Origin: Chinchilla lanigera
Lineage: Eukaryota; Chordata; Mammalia; Rodentia; Chinchillidae
Length of the DNA stretch: 64,000 nucleotides
Direction of reading: 5' to 3'
Assembly (NCBI RefSeq): GCF_000276665.1
Contig: NW_004955433.1
Coordinates: forward strand, 19,311,981-19,375,980
Shown here: positions 1 to 10,739 of the stretch, piece after piece
How positions within the stretch are numbered: position 1 is the first letter of the stretch
How the letters are laid out: each line of letters opens with the position of its first letter
The notes under the pieces: generated by a model
The model's input: the letters and a program-made list of their open reading frames with translations, nothing else
What the model was told of the DNA's origin: nothing
Databases searched by the model: none
Made by a program: the position numbers and the translations under genes

Positions 1-1744
1 ATTTCATTTCCAGCATCTCTGTATGGATTTGCTTTAAGAAAAAAAATGTAATTAAAGTTGTAAAGTACTTATTATGCATGGAATATGCAGTTGTAATCAA
101 TTAATAGAGGGGCAAAATTATTGATTTTGAATTGTTTCTTGTTTTTCTTTCTTTTTTCTGCACATGTTCCTTCTCTTGATGGTAAATCTCATTTAATCTT
201 AAAACTCATTTAATACATTCACAGGAGGCCATGATTCATATGTCTTCCTATTGGGTGGCTTAAAGCACCCATGATACAGGTATGAACGTCCCGTGAATGA
301 CTGAACTACTTGTAGAATGACTGAGCTACTTGTTGTACCTGCTGTACTGCACTGGGAAGGACAGTCGTGCAGGCACCACCAGTGGTTCAAGCCAATAGGA
401 ATGTGTTATGGTAATTCAGCCTGAAAATTTTAAGGGATGTGAATTTTACTTTTCTTTCATATACAGTGGAAACAGTGAAACCTAGAAAGAGCAATCAACA
501 TAACCAAGATTACATCATGACTGGATAGAATGATTTAATTCATATTCTACCATGTCTCCTCTTATCTTTTCAAAAATATTACTGGAGAGTCAGTTTTCAT
601 AACTCTTAAATGGTTTTACCTTGCATAACCCACAGAATTATTTTGAAGATTTAGTTAGCTGGAACTTTTATTCCCTTGACTTACAATGCAGAAAAATTAA
701 TCGAGTATGCTTAACAACTGTATAGTGCTGAAGATTCCTCTACTCAAAAATTCTTCTAGTACACCCCACACATGTAACTCTTTGTAAGGGTTGTCCTAGC
801 TTTGTTGCTAGTACTTTTTAGGAAACCTAATCATACGGCATCTTAGTTTGGTGATATTTTACCAAATGATCACCCTGAATAATCTTACTTTTCTAACCTA
901 ATTCTTCTGTGTTATTCACCAGAAATTTAAGATATATTTGCATTATTCCTACTTTCATCTCAAAGTCTATACGAGTAACATTGTCTCCCTAAAGAGGACC
1001 TTTAAGGCTAGGATCTATTCCTGTGTGCTTTTTTAGACAAAATTTCTCAAAATTGAAGGTCTGTTTTTGATCTCCAGACCCATTCATGTGATAATGTTAA
1101 AAATTTCATCTTCTGTCTACAACATCAATTCCTTGTTGCTACCAACCTTCTTTCATATCTAAAAGATGGATAGGATAGGGAAGATGATTTTGGAAAAAAA
1201 GTGTGATTTGGCATCTCTTGTATTCCAGCCAAAATTATTTTAAAAATGTTGCATGGTTTTTAAAAGATTACATAACTTCAGTTGAGTTTGAAGGACTTAA
1301 GTGCCAAGAAAGCTATATTTTCAAGGTAAGACATCTTTTGAAGTGTCAATACCACTACAGTGAGATACCTTTTAAATACATTGCTAAATGTATTTAATGG
1401 TCTTTGGATCTTTCCAAAAAATTGTTAAAAATTAACCATAACCAAAAACAAACAAAAATGTCATTAATGTGTTGTATTTTTTAAATGCTTTGACGTATTT
1501 GTGAAAGTTGTCGTGATTGGATAAGAAATTATAATTGTGGGTTTACTTGATAATATAAAACTATATATTTTAGTAAATATTTGCCACTATGCATCTTTCA
1601 TATTTTGCCACTCCTGTTAAAAATTTTAATCTTAAAATATTCACTGGACCATGTTTTAATGCCTTTTAGACTGCTCAGATTTCTAATCTACATTAATTTT
1701 TGTATTTAATTCTTTGAAGAAAAATAGCTCTTTGGTTACTGTAC
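1..1744. other. Unannotated AT-rich unique sequence
   Basis: I see no gene, recognisable repeat or RNA gene here. The short open frames (about 60 codons at 199-390 and 1203-1397) have no protein-like motif, no splice context and the length expected by chance in AT-rich DNA. It is best read as intergenic or intronic sequence. Confidence 0.6.
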
Positions 1745-2510
1745 CTAACAATTACAGAAAGTTGTTGGAAATGTAAACTTGTCCAATCACTATGGAAATC
1801 AGTATGGAGATTCCTCAAAAAGCAAAAACTAGAAATTTCACTTGATTCAACTATTTCCTTTTTAGATATCTTCCTGAAGGAGTTAAAAACATCACATTAC
1901 AGTAATACATGCATGTGCAAGTTTATAGCAGCATGAATCATAATACTACAATTTTGGAAGTGGCCTATATGTCCATCATCAGATGAATGGTGAAAGAAAA
2001 TAGGGTGTTTATACACAATGGAGTACAACTCTGCCGTGAAGAAGGATACACTTGAGTCATTGCAGGAAAATGGAGGCACCTTGAGATCATAACGTTAAGT
2101 GAAATAGTTCAGACACACAAGGTTAAATAGTGCATGGTTTCTCTTATATGAGAAACACAAAATATAAATAAAGGGCAAAATAAGAGGTGGATGATTAGAA
2201 ATAGAGACCTAAAGCTTTTTCAAATGAGAAGGGACCAAGAGCAGGAAGGAGGAAAGGAGAAGAGGGAATGAGCACAAAGAAAAGATTGAAAATGTGTTGT
2301 GTCCATGCACCACCTCCTCATAAGGAATATGATCATGGTATGATGCAAACACATGCAGGTAAAAATAACAGCTGATGAGAAATTAAAAAGTAAAATAATC
2401 ATAGACTGTAAATGCTTACAATCTTCAAAAGATGATACTTGCACTGAGCAGAAGGAGATGAACTGGGAGAATTTGAAGATTGTATCCTTGAAATAAATTT
2501 TACCATTCAT
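1745..2510 (+). mobile_element. LINE-1 ORF2 3' end plus 3' UTR, decayed
   Basis: The sequence follows the end of L1 ORF2: a stretch equivalent to 'WKSVWRFL' (atggaaatcagtatggagat, from about 1791), the 'FIAA' region near 1921, the 'tggagtacaactctgccgtgaag' site matching the MEYYAAIK motif near 2020, and the 'agtgaaatagttcagacacaca' site matching the SEI..Q motif near 2098. Stops and frameshifts break the frame. A purine-rich 3' UTR (gggaccaagagcaggaagg) follows. The copy is 5' truncated, as most L1 copies are, and has no coding capacity. A plus-strand L1 tail is a firm call; the subfamily is not determined. Confidence 0.8.
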
Positions 2511-3354
2511 TTATTCACTATGTTCCATTTGTGTTTCATATTCTCCTCTAACAAATATGACGATTTTACTCTATTTACTACATTAACTATATTTCAGATC
2601 CCTAAACATTTCTGTTGCTCTCAAGAATCTGTCTTATCACAAAAGAGAAATGCAACCCTACAAGCTCACTTATAACTATTATAAAGTTGTAACAAGAGCC
2701 TTCTGTTTTGTTTACTCTGGTTGGCTTCTGTTACTATGTTCACTTTTGCCATCTCTTCTGGGTTTCTTCCCATCACCTACTGGTTGAACACCATCAAGCA
2801 TCTGTCCAAATGACCTCCATCTTGACAGCTTTTTCATGAGCCAGAACCATACCCTGGCAAACTCACATTTTGCTAAGGGCTGATCTTGGGTTGAATTTCA
2901 ATTTCAGGGCATTATTCTTGGCATTCTGGGTGCCCAGAGTACATTTGAGCTTAATCCAAATATGGAGACAGAGGTGAAGTAAATTAGTCCTTGCTGTCCA
3001 ATTGTTATGCTATTTTGAGTTTACATCGCATTTAGATCTATTATAAATTGACAAGTTTGGTAGTAGGATTGAAGGCAGAAAAAATGAGGAGGAAGGCAGA
3101 CATAGATGTATTCATCCTGAAATCCATCAGCTAACAGAACTGTTGGACCCTTTATCTCATTTTCTTGACCTTCAAATTTTAAATTGATCTTTTTCAAGGC
3201 TTAAGCAAATTGCTCTAAACTCATCACAAACAAGTGATTCTTTCGATGTTTTACAGTCATTAAATGAGTTTCAGCTAATCATACTTACCTTTTAATACTC
3301 TGATTCTACTACAAATATAATTTGACTATTGACTGTTTATCTATACGACACTAA

Positions 3355-3356
<2 letters not shown>
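2511..3356. other. Unannotated unique sequence
   Basis: No gene or clear repeat is visible. The composition is ordinary AT-rich with no long open frame. Confidence 0.5.
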
Positions 3357-3393
<37 letters not shown>

Positions 3394-3401
3394 GTGTGTG
3401 T
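3357..3401. repeat. (TG)n microsatellite
   Basis: About 45 bp of nearly pure TG dinucleotides with a single C interruption (tgcgtg) near the 3' end. It is probably length-polymorphic. Confidence 0.95.
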
Positions 3402-3464
3402 AATTTATTTTGATAAAGCAAACACATAGTTCTCTGTAGGAAACAGAAAAGAGTATTCTGCCAA

Positions 3465-3655
3465 ACTATGGTGGTACATGGCAGTATTTCTAGCACTCTG
3501 GGAAGGTGAGGCAGGAGGATTGCAAATTCAAGCCAAGCCCAGAAAACTTACTAATGTAATGCTATCCTGTATCAAAGTAAAGTGGAAAAAAAAGGCTGGA
3601 GTGTAGTTCTATGTGAAGACCATTGGTTCAATCTCCAATACTGAAAAAAGGGAAA
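3465..3655 (+). mobile_element. B1-ID composite SINE (B1-dID/B4 type), old
   Basis: The left part reads as a degraded 7SL-derived B1: 'tggtggtacatggcag', then 'agcactctgggaaggtgaggcaggaggattg' in its expected order. The right part, after an A-rich linker (tggaaaaaaaaggctgg), reads as a degraded tRNA-derived ID: 'ggctggagtgtagttc' for the A-box side and 'ttggttcaatctccaatact' for the B-box side. This order defines the composite SINEs of several rodent lineages. It diverges strongly from consensus, so it is an old insertion. Confidence 0.75.
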
Positions 3656-4035
3656 GTCCTATCTTTAAGCCAATGTGTTATGTTCTAAGGGTAACAATAT
3701 TCAACCAATTCCCTTGGACTTGAAGAATAAATTCAAAGATGAAATTTAATCATAAAAACTTCTAGCCATATCTGTGGTTTTTTAGGGAAATTTTTCATTA
3801 TTTCCATTTCATGAGGGTTTTTAAGACTCCAAGATTAATATAAGATGTTACAAACATGATTTCACTTAGTTGGCATAAATATAAAACAGCCTTGACCTTT
3901 AACTTCTTGTTTAGGCTTTAAAGAACATCCCATCTCTACAGTCTATTACTAAAAACATTGACCAATTTCATGCCCTACAATCTTGCAATTGTAGTAAAGT
4001 AGGGTGATGATCTTCAGCATTGGATGATGTGAATT
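3656..4035. other. Unannotated unique sequence
   Basis: Nothing recognisable is present between the composite SINE and the young ID copy. Confidence 0.5.
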
Positions 4036-4169
4036 AAGAGTTCAGAGGAGGGGCTGGGGATTTAGCTCAGCGGCAAAGTGCCTGCCTGGCAAGCGCAAGG
4101 TCGTGGGTTCGGTTCCCGGTACCAGAGAAAAACCAAAAAAAAAAAAAAAAAAAAAAAGAGTTCAGAGGA
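4036..4169 (+). mobile_element. Young ID-like tRNA-derived SINE with 14-bp TSD
   Basis: The element occupies 4050-4155. It begins gggctggggatttagctcag (the A-box region of a tRNA-derived promoter), has 'ggtcgtgggttcggttccc' at the B box, a short unique tail 'ggtaccagagaaaaacc' and a poly-A tract of about 20. It is flanked by a perfect direct repeat, aagagttcagagga, at 4036-4049 and 4156-4169, which proves L1-mediated retroposition. It is close to the other copies in this window, so it is a recent insertion. It is not a functional tRNA gene: the tRNA cloverleaf is not kept and a poly-A tail is present. Confidence 0.95.
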
Positions 4170-5657
4170 AAAGGAGTAGAAGTTGCTATGAGCTGGAATG
4201 GCAGGAACAGTCGAGTCCTGGTGTTTCTTCAAATACAAGCAGGTCCTGGAACCTCAGTAACGCCAAGATGTGTGAGCCTCCATGTGGACCACTGATGAAT
4301 TTTCATATAGACAAATGCAGGCCTCTCTCATGGTAAGGGATCTTGTCTCCAAAGTTACACTCCTCCTCCTTACCACCTGCGCCAAAAACCAGAGGTCCCA
4401 CTGCTGGTTAAGATAGCCTGGGATAACGTTCCTTTGTTAGTGATATTCTTCTTTTGCATCCATTGCTAGACCCTGTTCTTTGCTCAGTTCCTGTCCAGAC
4501 GTCATTGTGTATCACCCTCCACAACCCCAGCACAACAGCACAAACCTTGCTTAGTGCAAGTCCTTTGCTCACTCCGCTTTGCATAGAGCTGGGTGTCTGT
4601 CCTCATACAATGGGAGTTTAGATAAACATTCAGCAAATACTTAAAATGTTCTCTGCCCAGATGGGGTGGAAAGTGAACACTGTGAATATTGAAATATTAG
4701 TATATATATAATATTTGTATATATATTGGTATAATATATATATATATATCCACAGTTTGTACTTAAATGTAATATTTTAAAAATTATTATGAATCATTAA
4801 CAGTATAAAAGAGGCTATACTAGATTTTAAAGATTTTTGACTATAAGTATTTGTTTCATTATGAAAATACAACATTGATCAAAGTGATGAAAAGAGAATG
4901 AAATTATTCAAACCTGTGATTTCTGGAAAGGACAGAATAGTCTGGCACTACCTATTACATTGTTTTTTTGAAACTGAATATTGTATCTTGTTTTGAGAGC
5001 CACATAAGACAATTATTAAATTATGTTGGTTCTTCTTAACGCTGGAGACAAGGACTCGGAAGCAGGATGTTCAATTTGAGAAAATCCGAGGGTTCAGGAG
5101 TAAGATGGAGGGAAAGTGAGGCAGAAAAAAGAAGAGTCAATGAAAGAGTACATTGATTATTGAGGTTGTTTCTGTGATCAATGAGAGCTTAATAACACCA
5201 GGACCTCTGGAGAAGCATACAAAATACCTCTTGGAATTTTCTTTTTCAAGTACAGGATATAGAGGCATTTACCCAGTAAGCTGTGTCCTCCTACATCGCT
5301 TCCTTCTCATCATTGGTCAAAAGATGCCCTAGGGAAATTAACTACTCTTTCAAAATCCTGCAGAGGTCAGCTACAAGAAGCAAGACTTGGAGCAGGAAAT
5401 GAAGGTGTGCAGCCACAGTACTTGCAGTGTAAGATTACTAACAGGAAGAAAAGTACAGGAAGCACGAAAGTGTCTACTTCAGTCATACCTGAGATCAGAG
5501 GTGAGGCCAAGAGTATCTGTTTGAGAAGCAGATGTGACTTCACACCTGTCTTTGTGAAAACCTTCCTGAGAGTAAATATATACTTTGAAAATCTGATAAT
5601 TAAGGACTTTTCTCATGTGAGCTTAAAGAATAAACTTAAGTATGCTTCTATCCTTAT
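4170..5657. other. Unique sequence with a short AT microsatellite
   Basis: There is a TA-rich tract at about 4700-4750. The 4180-4620 part is somewhat GC-richer and repeat-free to my eye. The open frames here, including one of 124 codons at 5407-5781 that runs through the ID stub's poly-A, are not supported as genes. Confidence 0.5.
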
Positions 5658-5734
5658 GAAAACATATTGTTTATCCCGGTACCGGAGAAAAACCAAAAAA
5701 AAAAAAAAAAAAAAAAAAGAAAACATATTGTTTA
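5658..5734 (+). mobile_element. Severely 5'-truncated ID SINE (45 bp) with 16-bp TSD
   Basis: Only the last bases of the ID family are present (tcccggtaccggagaaaaacc) followed by poly-A, at 5674-5718. A perfect direct repeat, gaaaacatattgttta, lies at 5658-5673 and 5719-5734. The CGGTACCGGAGAAAAACC tail identifies the same subfamily as the full copies at 4050, 32297 and 32851. The perfect TSD shows a genuine truncated insertion rather than a deletion remnant. Confidence 0.93.
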
Positions 5735-7386
5735 AACCAATGTACGTTAAAACTAGATATTCAGGGAAGAAGCTATCCTAATAATTTTTTGTACCTTAAA
5801 CACTCACCTCAGGAATGGAAAACCGAAATACATTATATAAAATTAGCAGAACACACAATGACATATTTTAGTCACTCCAGTAAGTACAAGTCAGGTACAC
5901 TTTCAAATCTACTATATGAACTATGAAGATGACATTTAACATTGCCAAGTACTAGAGATTTATTTATATTTTACCTAGCATGTCAACGTCCACAAATTAA
6001 GATGGATTGAAGAGCTGTGCGTCTCTGAGTACTAACAACAGAAAGATTGAAGTGTGTGCATAATGTCTGCTATGGATAAAGAAGGAGAAGTAGAAGTATT
6101 TGTTTGATGTACACATAACAATTCTTATCCTCTAGTTTTAAAGATTTTGACGAAATATCAGTATTTGCTTCAATTCACATAATCATTAAGGTCATGAGTT
6201 AGAGTCTAATTTTATACTTTAAAAAATTCTTTCCTTTTAAAGATAAATAGTGAAGCTGAGAAGGAAATAAAATGGACATAGTTAAAGTATTTGGTTAGGT
6301 GACTTCTATTAGCATAGGCTATAAAGTATTTTAAAAACCTGGTGAAAAGGTGAAACCCTTATCTGAAATGAAGAATACATTCTTGCTCTAAGCTTCTTCT
6401 AAGTTAGAATAATGCTAGTCTGTAGAAGATCAAATCAGATGAACTATACCAATTTTTCTCAAGGCTGATGAACAAGGATTGCCTGAATTTCTAGAGTGGA
6501 ATCTTGGCTAAGACATTCTGGAAAAAGTGCCATCTGCTCTTCCACTCTCTACATATATAAAAGGACTTTAGTTAAAACTCATCTGAATCAGAACAGCTGA
6601 GCAAGCTCATTGCTGCAGAATGTGGAAAATTAAGAACAAAAGCAAGGGTTGTTTCTCTACATTTTGCCTGAAGGTTGCATCCTAACTCTAATTCTAAGGT
6701 TATCTGCGAAGAGTTCACTCACAGCCAGGTTACTTGTACAATTTGGAGAAATCTATCAACTGGCAGGACTACCTCTTTTTCCTTTGGCCTACCTGAGAAT
6801 GTATTCCAACTACGATTCTGTGGCTAAAAATCTGTCACCAAATACATTGATGTCTATTTCTAGGGGGAGAAAGATTCTAGCTGAACTAAGAACTGAACAG
6901 AGCATGAAGAAAAGGAGCACTTATGTGGAGGTGAGACCAAGCCATGCACAGCAGCAAGCATTTCAAAGATATTGATGCCTGACTTGTATCAATGGAGGGA
7001 GTGACTAAAATACTGTGTCCTCCTTGTCTATCTCACACTGCTCATCTGGAAGATTTCTTTGATCCATGAAATATCATATTCAAAATTCTCAGTCAAAAGC
7101 ACAGATTTGTCATAATAAATTGAAAAATTTTATTGTCAGTGGATGCTACATTGCTAACGCTCGTGATAACATTGGGTTAAAGTGCTTTTCTGAGGGAGTA
7201 GATGCAAAAGGAAAAAAATAAAAGTCTCATTGGTCTCTTCTTACTACTCATTTCTCTTTTAGAGTCAAAGAAGATAAAATAAATGTATTAAAAACAAGGA
7301 GGGGTTTTTTTAAACTAAAATATCTACAATCTAAGTTCATGCTCTCTTGACCCCCAACATTATTAATACTTTTGTTTAAGAGCAAC
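5735..7386. other. Unannotated unique sequence
   Basis: This contains an open frame of 108 codons (6649-6975) with no motif I recognise, preceded by neither a clear promoter nor a splice acceptor. I do not call it a gene. The rest is AT-rich with no recognisable repeat. Confidence 0.45.
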
Positions 7387-7399
7387 TGTATTATATACT

Positions 7400-7570
7400 A
7401 TGTAGTAGACATCAGCAAGATGCTTCCTCATGCAAAACTTTTGTTTTCTCATTTGCAAAGTGGAAATAACATTATTTGTCCTGATATAGTTACAGGACAT
7501 TTGTAGAGGATTACATGGGGAGATAACTTCTTCACTGTCTAATAGAAATTCAGCAAGGTAGTTCTTCACA
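7400..7570 (+). mobile_element. MIR-like SINE relic
   Basis: The core 'ttctcatttgcaaagtggaaataacattatttgtcctgatatag...gaggattacatgggg' follows the MIR pattern (tcatctgtaaaatggggataat ... gaggattaaatgag). It is highly diverged, as expected for this ancient mammalian SINE. Confidence 0.6.
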
Positions 7571-7586
7571 GGTTGTGCTTTAAAAT

Positions 7587-7669
7587 TTCAGTCTCTTTTT
7601 TTTCTTTTTTCAGTCTCTTTTTTTTCAGTCTCTCTTTCTCTCTCTCTTTCTCCTCTCTCTCTCTCTCCA
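7587..7669. repeat. Pyrimidine-rich (CT)n / cagtctcttt tandem repeat
   Basis: Three successive units of the type 'cagtctctttttttt' at about 7589, 7611 and 7626 grade into CT dinucleotides. It is a low-complexity, likely polymorphic tract. Confidence 0.85.
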
Positions 7670-10340
7670 TATTCCATTTTAGACTCCTATATCATGTTTA
7701 TGCACAAATATTTACTTAATATTTAATAGTCATCTGTGCCTCAAATTAAAATTAAGATATTGATTTTACTTATCCAAGATGAATCTTTGGATTTGCACTA
7801 ATGTATATATCTTCCATCAAAAGTTAACCACCAAAAAAAACGGAAGCTTGCAAATATCCTTTTTATAGCTTTTTTAAAATATGAAATAAATTATTGTTAA
7901 CTAGAATTTAAAAATGTTAACCACATTTATCCTGAGAAACTGAGATTAGAAGTTATTAAAAATATTTTTTGGTACCTGATACCAAAGATTGAGTCATGCC
8001 TTTCCACAAACACAGGAATCATCCATCTATGATTTTTCAAAAGAAACTTTCATCCTAGCAGATTGGTCTAACACACTTTCACCCACATGGGTTATACTTG
8101 GGAGGCACACCTTACCTCTGAAACAGGTAAGACAAATATTCAGTGTGAACAACACCTGAGATAAAGATGGTTAAACATGATTTTATTCATCATATAGACT
8201 ATAGTATTTCAGTGGTTTCTTCCTACCGTTTCATGGCCAGCATTTATACATAAGCATCTCAGAATACTCTTGTTTTCATTTCATCTATAGCAGTTGCTCT
8301 TGGAGCACTACTGCCTTCCAAAAATGAATATTGCTTATGAATACATTGATTAGCATTATATTACAAAACCTACTGAGAGGACAAATATTTTTTGTCACTA
8401 GACAGATATTTTAGGTCTAATATCAGGAATTAGGCTTTATCATTAGTACAGTGCTCTACACAATACCTACAGTGATGGTCTAGGAATTTGATTTAAACCA
8501 CCGAGCCACTCTGGACCCTGCTTTTGGATTAACACCTCCCTCTCCTCAATTCTCAATCACCTGTTCTGGAACAAGCCTCATCCTTTATCCAGAAGTGGAA
8601 CACGGGACTCAGTTCCATCCTGTTAGAGCACTGCAGACCTCATAACTTCAGTGATTGGTTCAGATCTGTACATGGCAGCCAACGACGGTGAGTGAAATTT
8701 GTGGAAACTTTTCTTCGAATTTGATGAAAACAATCCTTAGAGTTTCTGCACTATTATATGAAAGTAATTAGGTTAGTTGTACTAGAAATATTTTTGACAC
8801 ACTAAGGCAAGCCAAGTGGGAGAAACCAGGTCCTGATAACATTTTTCACATATTTTATTATGAAAATTTATATATATTTATATATATACAAATATATATG
8901 GCAATAGAATTATTTTTTTAATTTTAAAGAAAATAATAAAAACACCAAGTAACTATTTTTATGGTGATCACCTGATTTCCTGGTATCTACAGTCAAACAT
9001 TAACATTACACTGTAGCTACTTTTTCATATACCTATCACAACCTATCCAGTTACTCATTGAAAATGTTGATGCATATGCAAATCAGTCACAAGTGACACT
9101 GGTAAAATTTCCCAAGCTCCTCTACCTGTGATGCAAGTGAGACTTTCTGCTGAAATTTCAGTTATATTAATCAGTAAAAACCCCCTTTTATTGAAGGTGG
9201 TTTAATGCAAATAGTAAGTTTTTAAAATGACATAGGGAACTTTTTAAGTGACATGGTGACTTTTTAAATAATTTTTGTACGTTATTCTTTGTTATTACAT
9301 TGATTTTCTCCTTTCTTTATGCATTCATAGACAGGGTGGACAAAGAATATCAGGCAAAAATTACCCTCTGTTCTATGCTTCATTGCTGTCATGCTCCCAA
9401 CATATTGCTGTAAGCCACTGCCCTAATACATAAATTTATTTTCCAGTACCTCTTCACTCAGTTGAATTTGTTTTCATGAGCCAATACTTTGTCAAAATGT
9501 AATGAAGAGTATTATTGTTAATGTTTTCAGTAAGTATTACTGTAGGACATTTTCCAAATCAGTGAAAGTGCATTTTGGAATTGCAGCAGTCAATCACTAG
9601 CATCTGCTAATGAAGGTGGAGTTTATGCTGTAAAATATTCAAAGCCTACAAATCATAATGGGATCATGAAATGATTGTAAAAGACCAAAGTTTACTTTTA
9701 GTGATTTGTAACAATAAAATCACAGTGTGGGGATAGTCCCAGTAAGGAACTCTGAAATCATTTTGATATCATCAAAGACATTGAGCTCCTATAAATATAT
9801 TTTAATGCTGTAAGCCAACATTTTAATATTTGCAAAGCTTATGTATTTCTTAATAAATAATTTATGAGCTTTCACCACCGAGTTCTTTAAGCATGTGATA
9901 AACCTGCATCATAATTAGTATAACGCCCTTAATGAAAAGATGGAAAGGTTATTTCTGAAAGTGCAGATGTTGCTCAAGCTAATCAACTAAAATCTGAGTA
10001 AATGTATGGAATCTTCAAATCTTCATTAGAATCACTGAATATAATTGACTGGTGGTCAGAGGTCATCCATGCAGTCTTTCCTATTACCTTATCTCTAACT
10101 GAATTTAAGCAAATGACAAGTTAATGCCCTCTGTTTTGTACACTCATAATTTTATTCATTTAAATAAGTATCAGCATCATCTGGAACCCTTGTCCATAAG
10201 CTATTGCTTTTACTGTAACATAGAGTTTGTGTTATACAATATGGATCCAATTAATATAATTTTATAGTCTTTGATAATTTATTGAATAATAACCCTACAT
10301 GGATGACATTCTGTGTTATGTCGTATATTGAGTTTTTCAC
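7670..10340. other. Unannotated unique AT-rich sequence
   Basis: No gene or RNA gene is seen. A TA-rich microsatellite-like tract occupies about 8870-8901. The 8500-8700 part is less AT-rich but shows no open frame of note. Confidence 0.5.
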
Positions 10341-10344
10341 TATA

Positions 10345-10460
10345 GTTTTCTATGGCAATTAGTAGCCCCATTTCATAGAAACAGAAACAACAACAGTTTT
10401 TTTTTTTTATCAGAGTCACATAGATTAAAAAAATTTGACCTATTTGACTCCAAAAACAAT
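10345..10460 (+). mobile_element. MIR-family SINE relic (5' half type)
   Basis: 'tagccccatttcatagaaacagaaac ... cagagtcacatag' follows the MIR pattern 'atccccattttacagatgaggaaac ... aaggtcacacagctag'. It is interrupted by a run of 13 T at 10397-10409. Confidence 0.5.
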
Positions 10461-10536
10461 GTCCTTTACAATAATTTCTTTCAAATAGGAAAACATAAGG
10501 ACTATCAAGAGGAAATCTGTGGGCACCCCGATGTCA

Positions 10537-10686
10537 AAGCCCCTCAGTGTAAAAGATACTTTCCTGGTTGTTAAAGACAGACACTTTGCCTATGATCACA
10601 TCAGACTCCTGCAGGTTCTGATGCGAGCGGCAGAAGGTGGTTATAATGGGGTCATCCACAGGATCCTGATAGCTCTTAATGTAAAA
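10537..10686 (-). pseudogene. Possible retrocopy/exon fragment, unidentified (50 open codons)
   Basis: On the minus strand a gap-free 50-codon frame runs between a stop at 10687-10689 and a stop at 10534-10536. It contains protein-like stretches such as SYQDPVDDPIITTFCRSHQN and SDVIIGKVSVFNN. The region (about 10510-10730) is GC-richer than its surroundings. A T13 run at 10397-10409 could be the poly-A tail of a minus-strand retrocopy, but it lies inside an apparent MIR relic. There is no start codon of note and I do not recognise the family. An overlapping plus-strand frame (10519-10722) is of similar length and could equally be chance. Treat this as a hint only. Confidence 0.22.
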
Positions 10687-10739
10687 CTAATGCCCTGTAA
10701 TAGAAGTCCGCACATGATATAAGGGATTGGAGGGCCTTT

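Noticed and set aside
4050..4155. tRNA gene, because of A-box and B-box matches
   Set aside because: It has a poly-A tail, target-site duplications and no tRNA fold. The same sequence recurs at several sites, so it is a tRNA-derived SINE.
5407..5781. 124-codon open frame as a gene
   Set aside because: It runs through the ID stub and translates its poly-A as lysines. Before that point there is no recognisable domain.
6649..6975. 108-codon plus-strand frame as a gene
   Set aside because: No motif or homology was recognised, and there are no flanking splice or promoter signals. Expected occasionally by chance in 64 kb.
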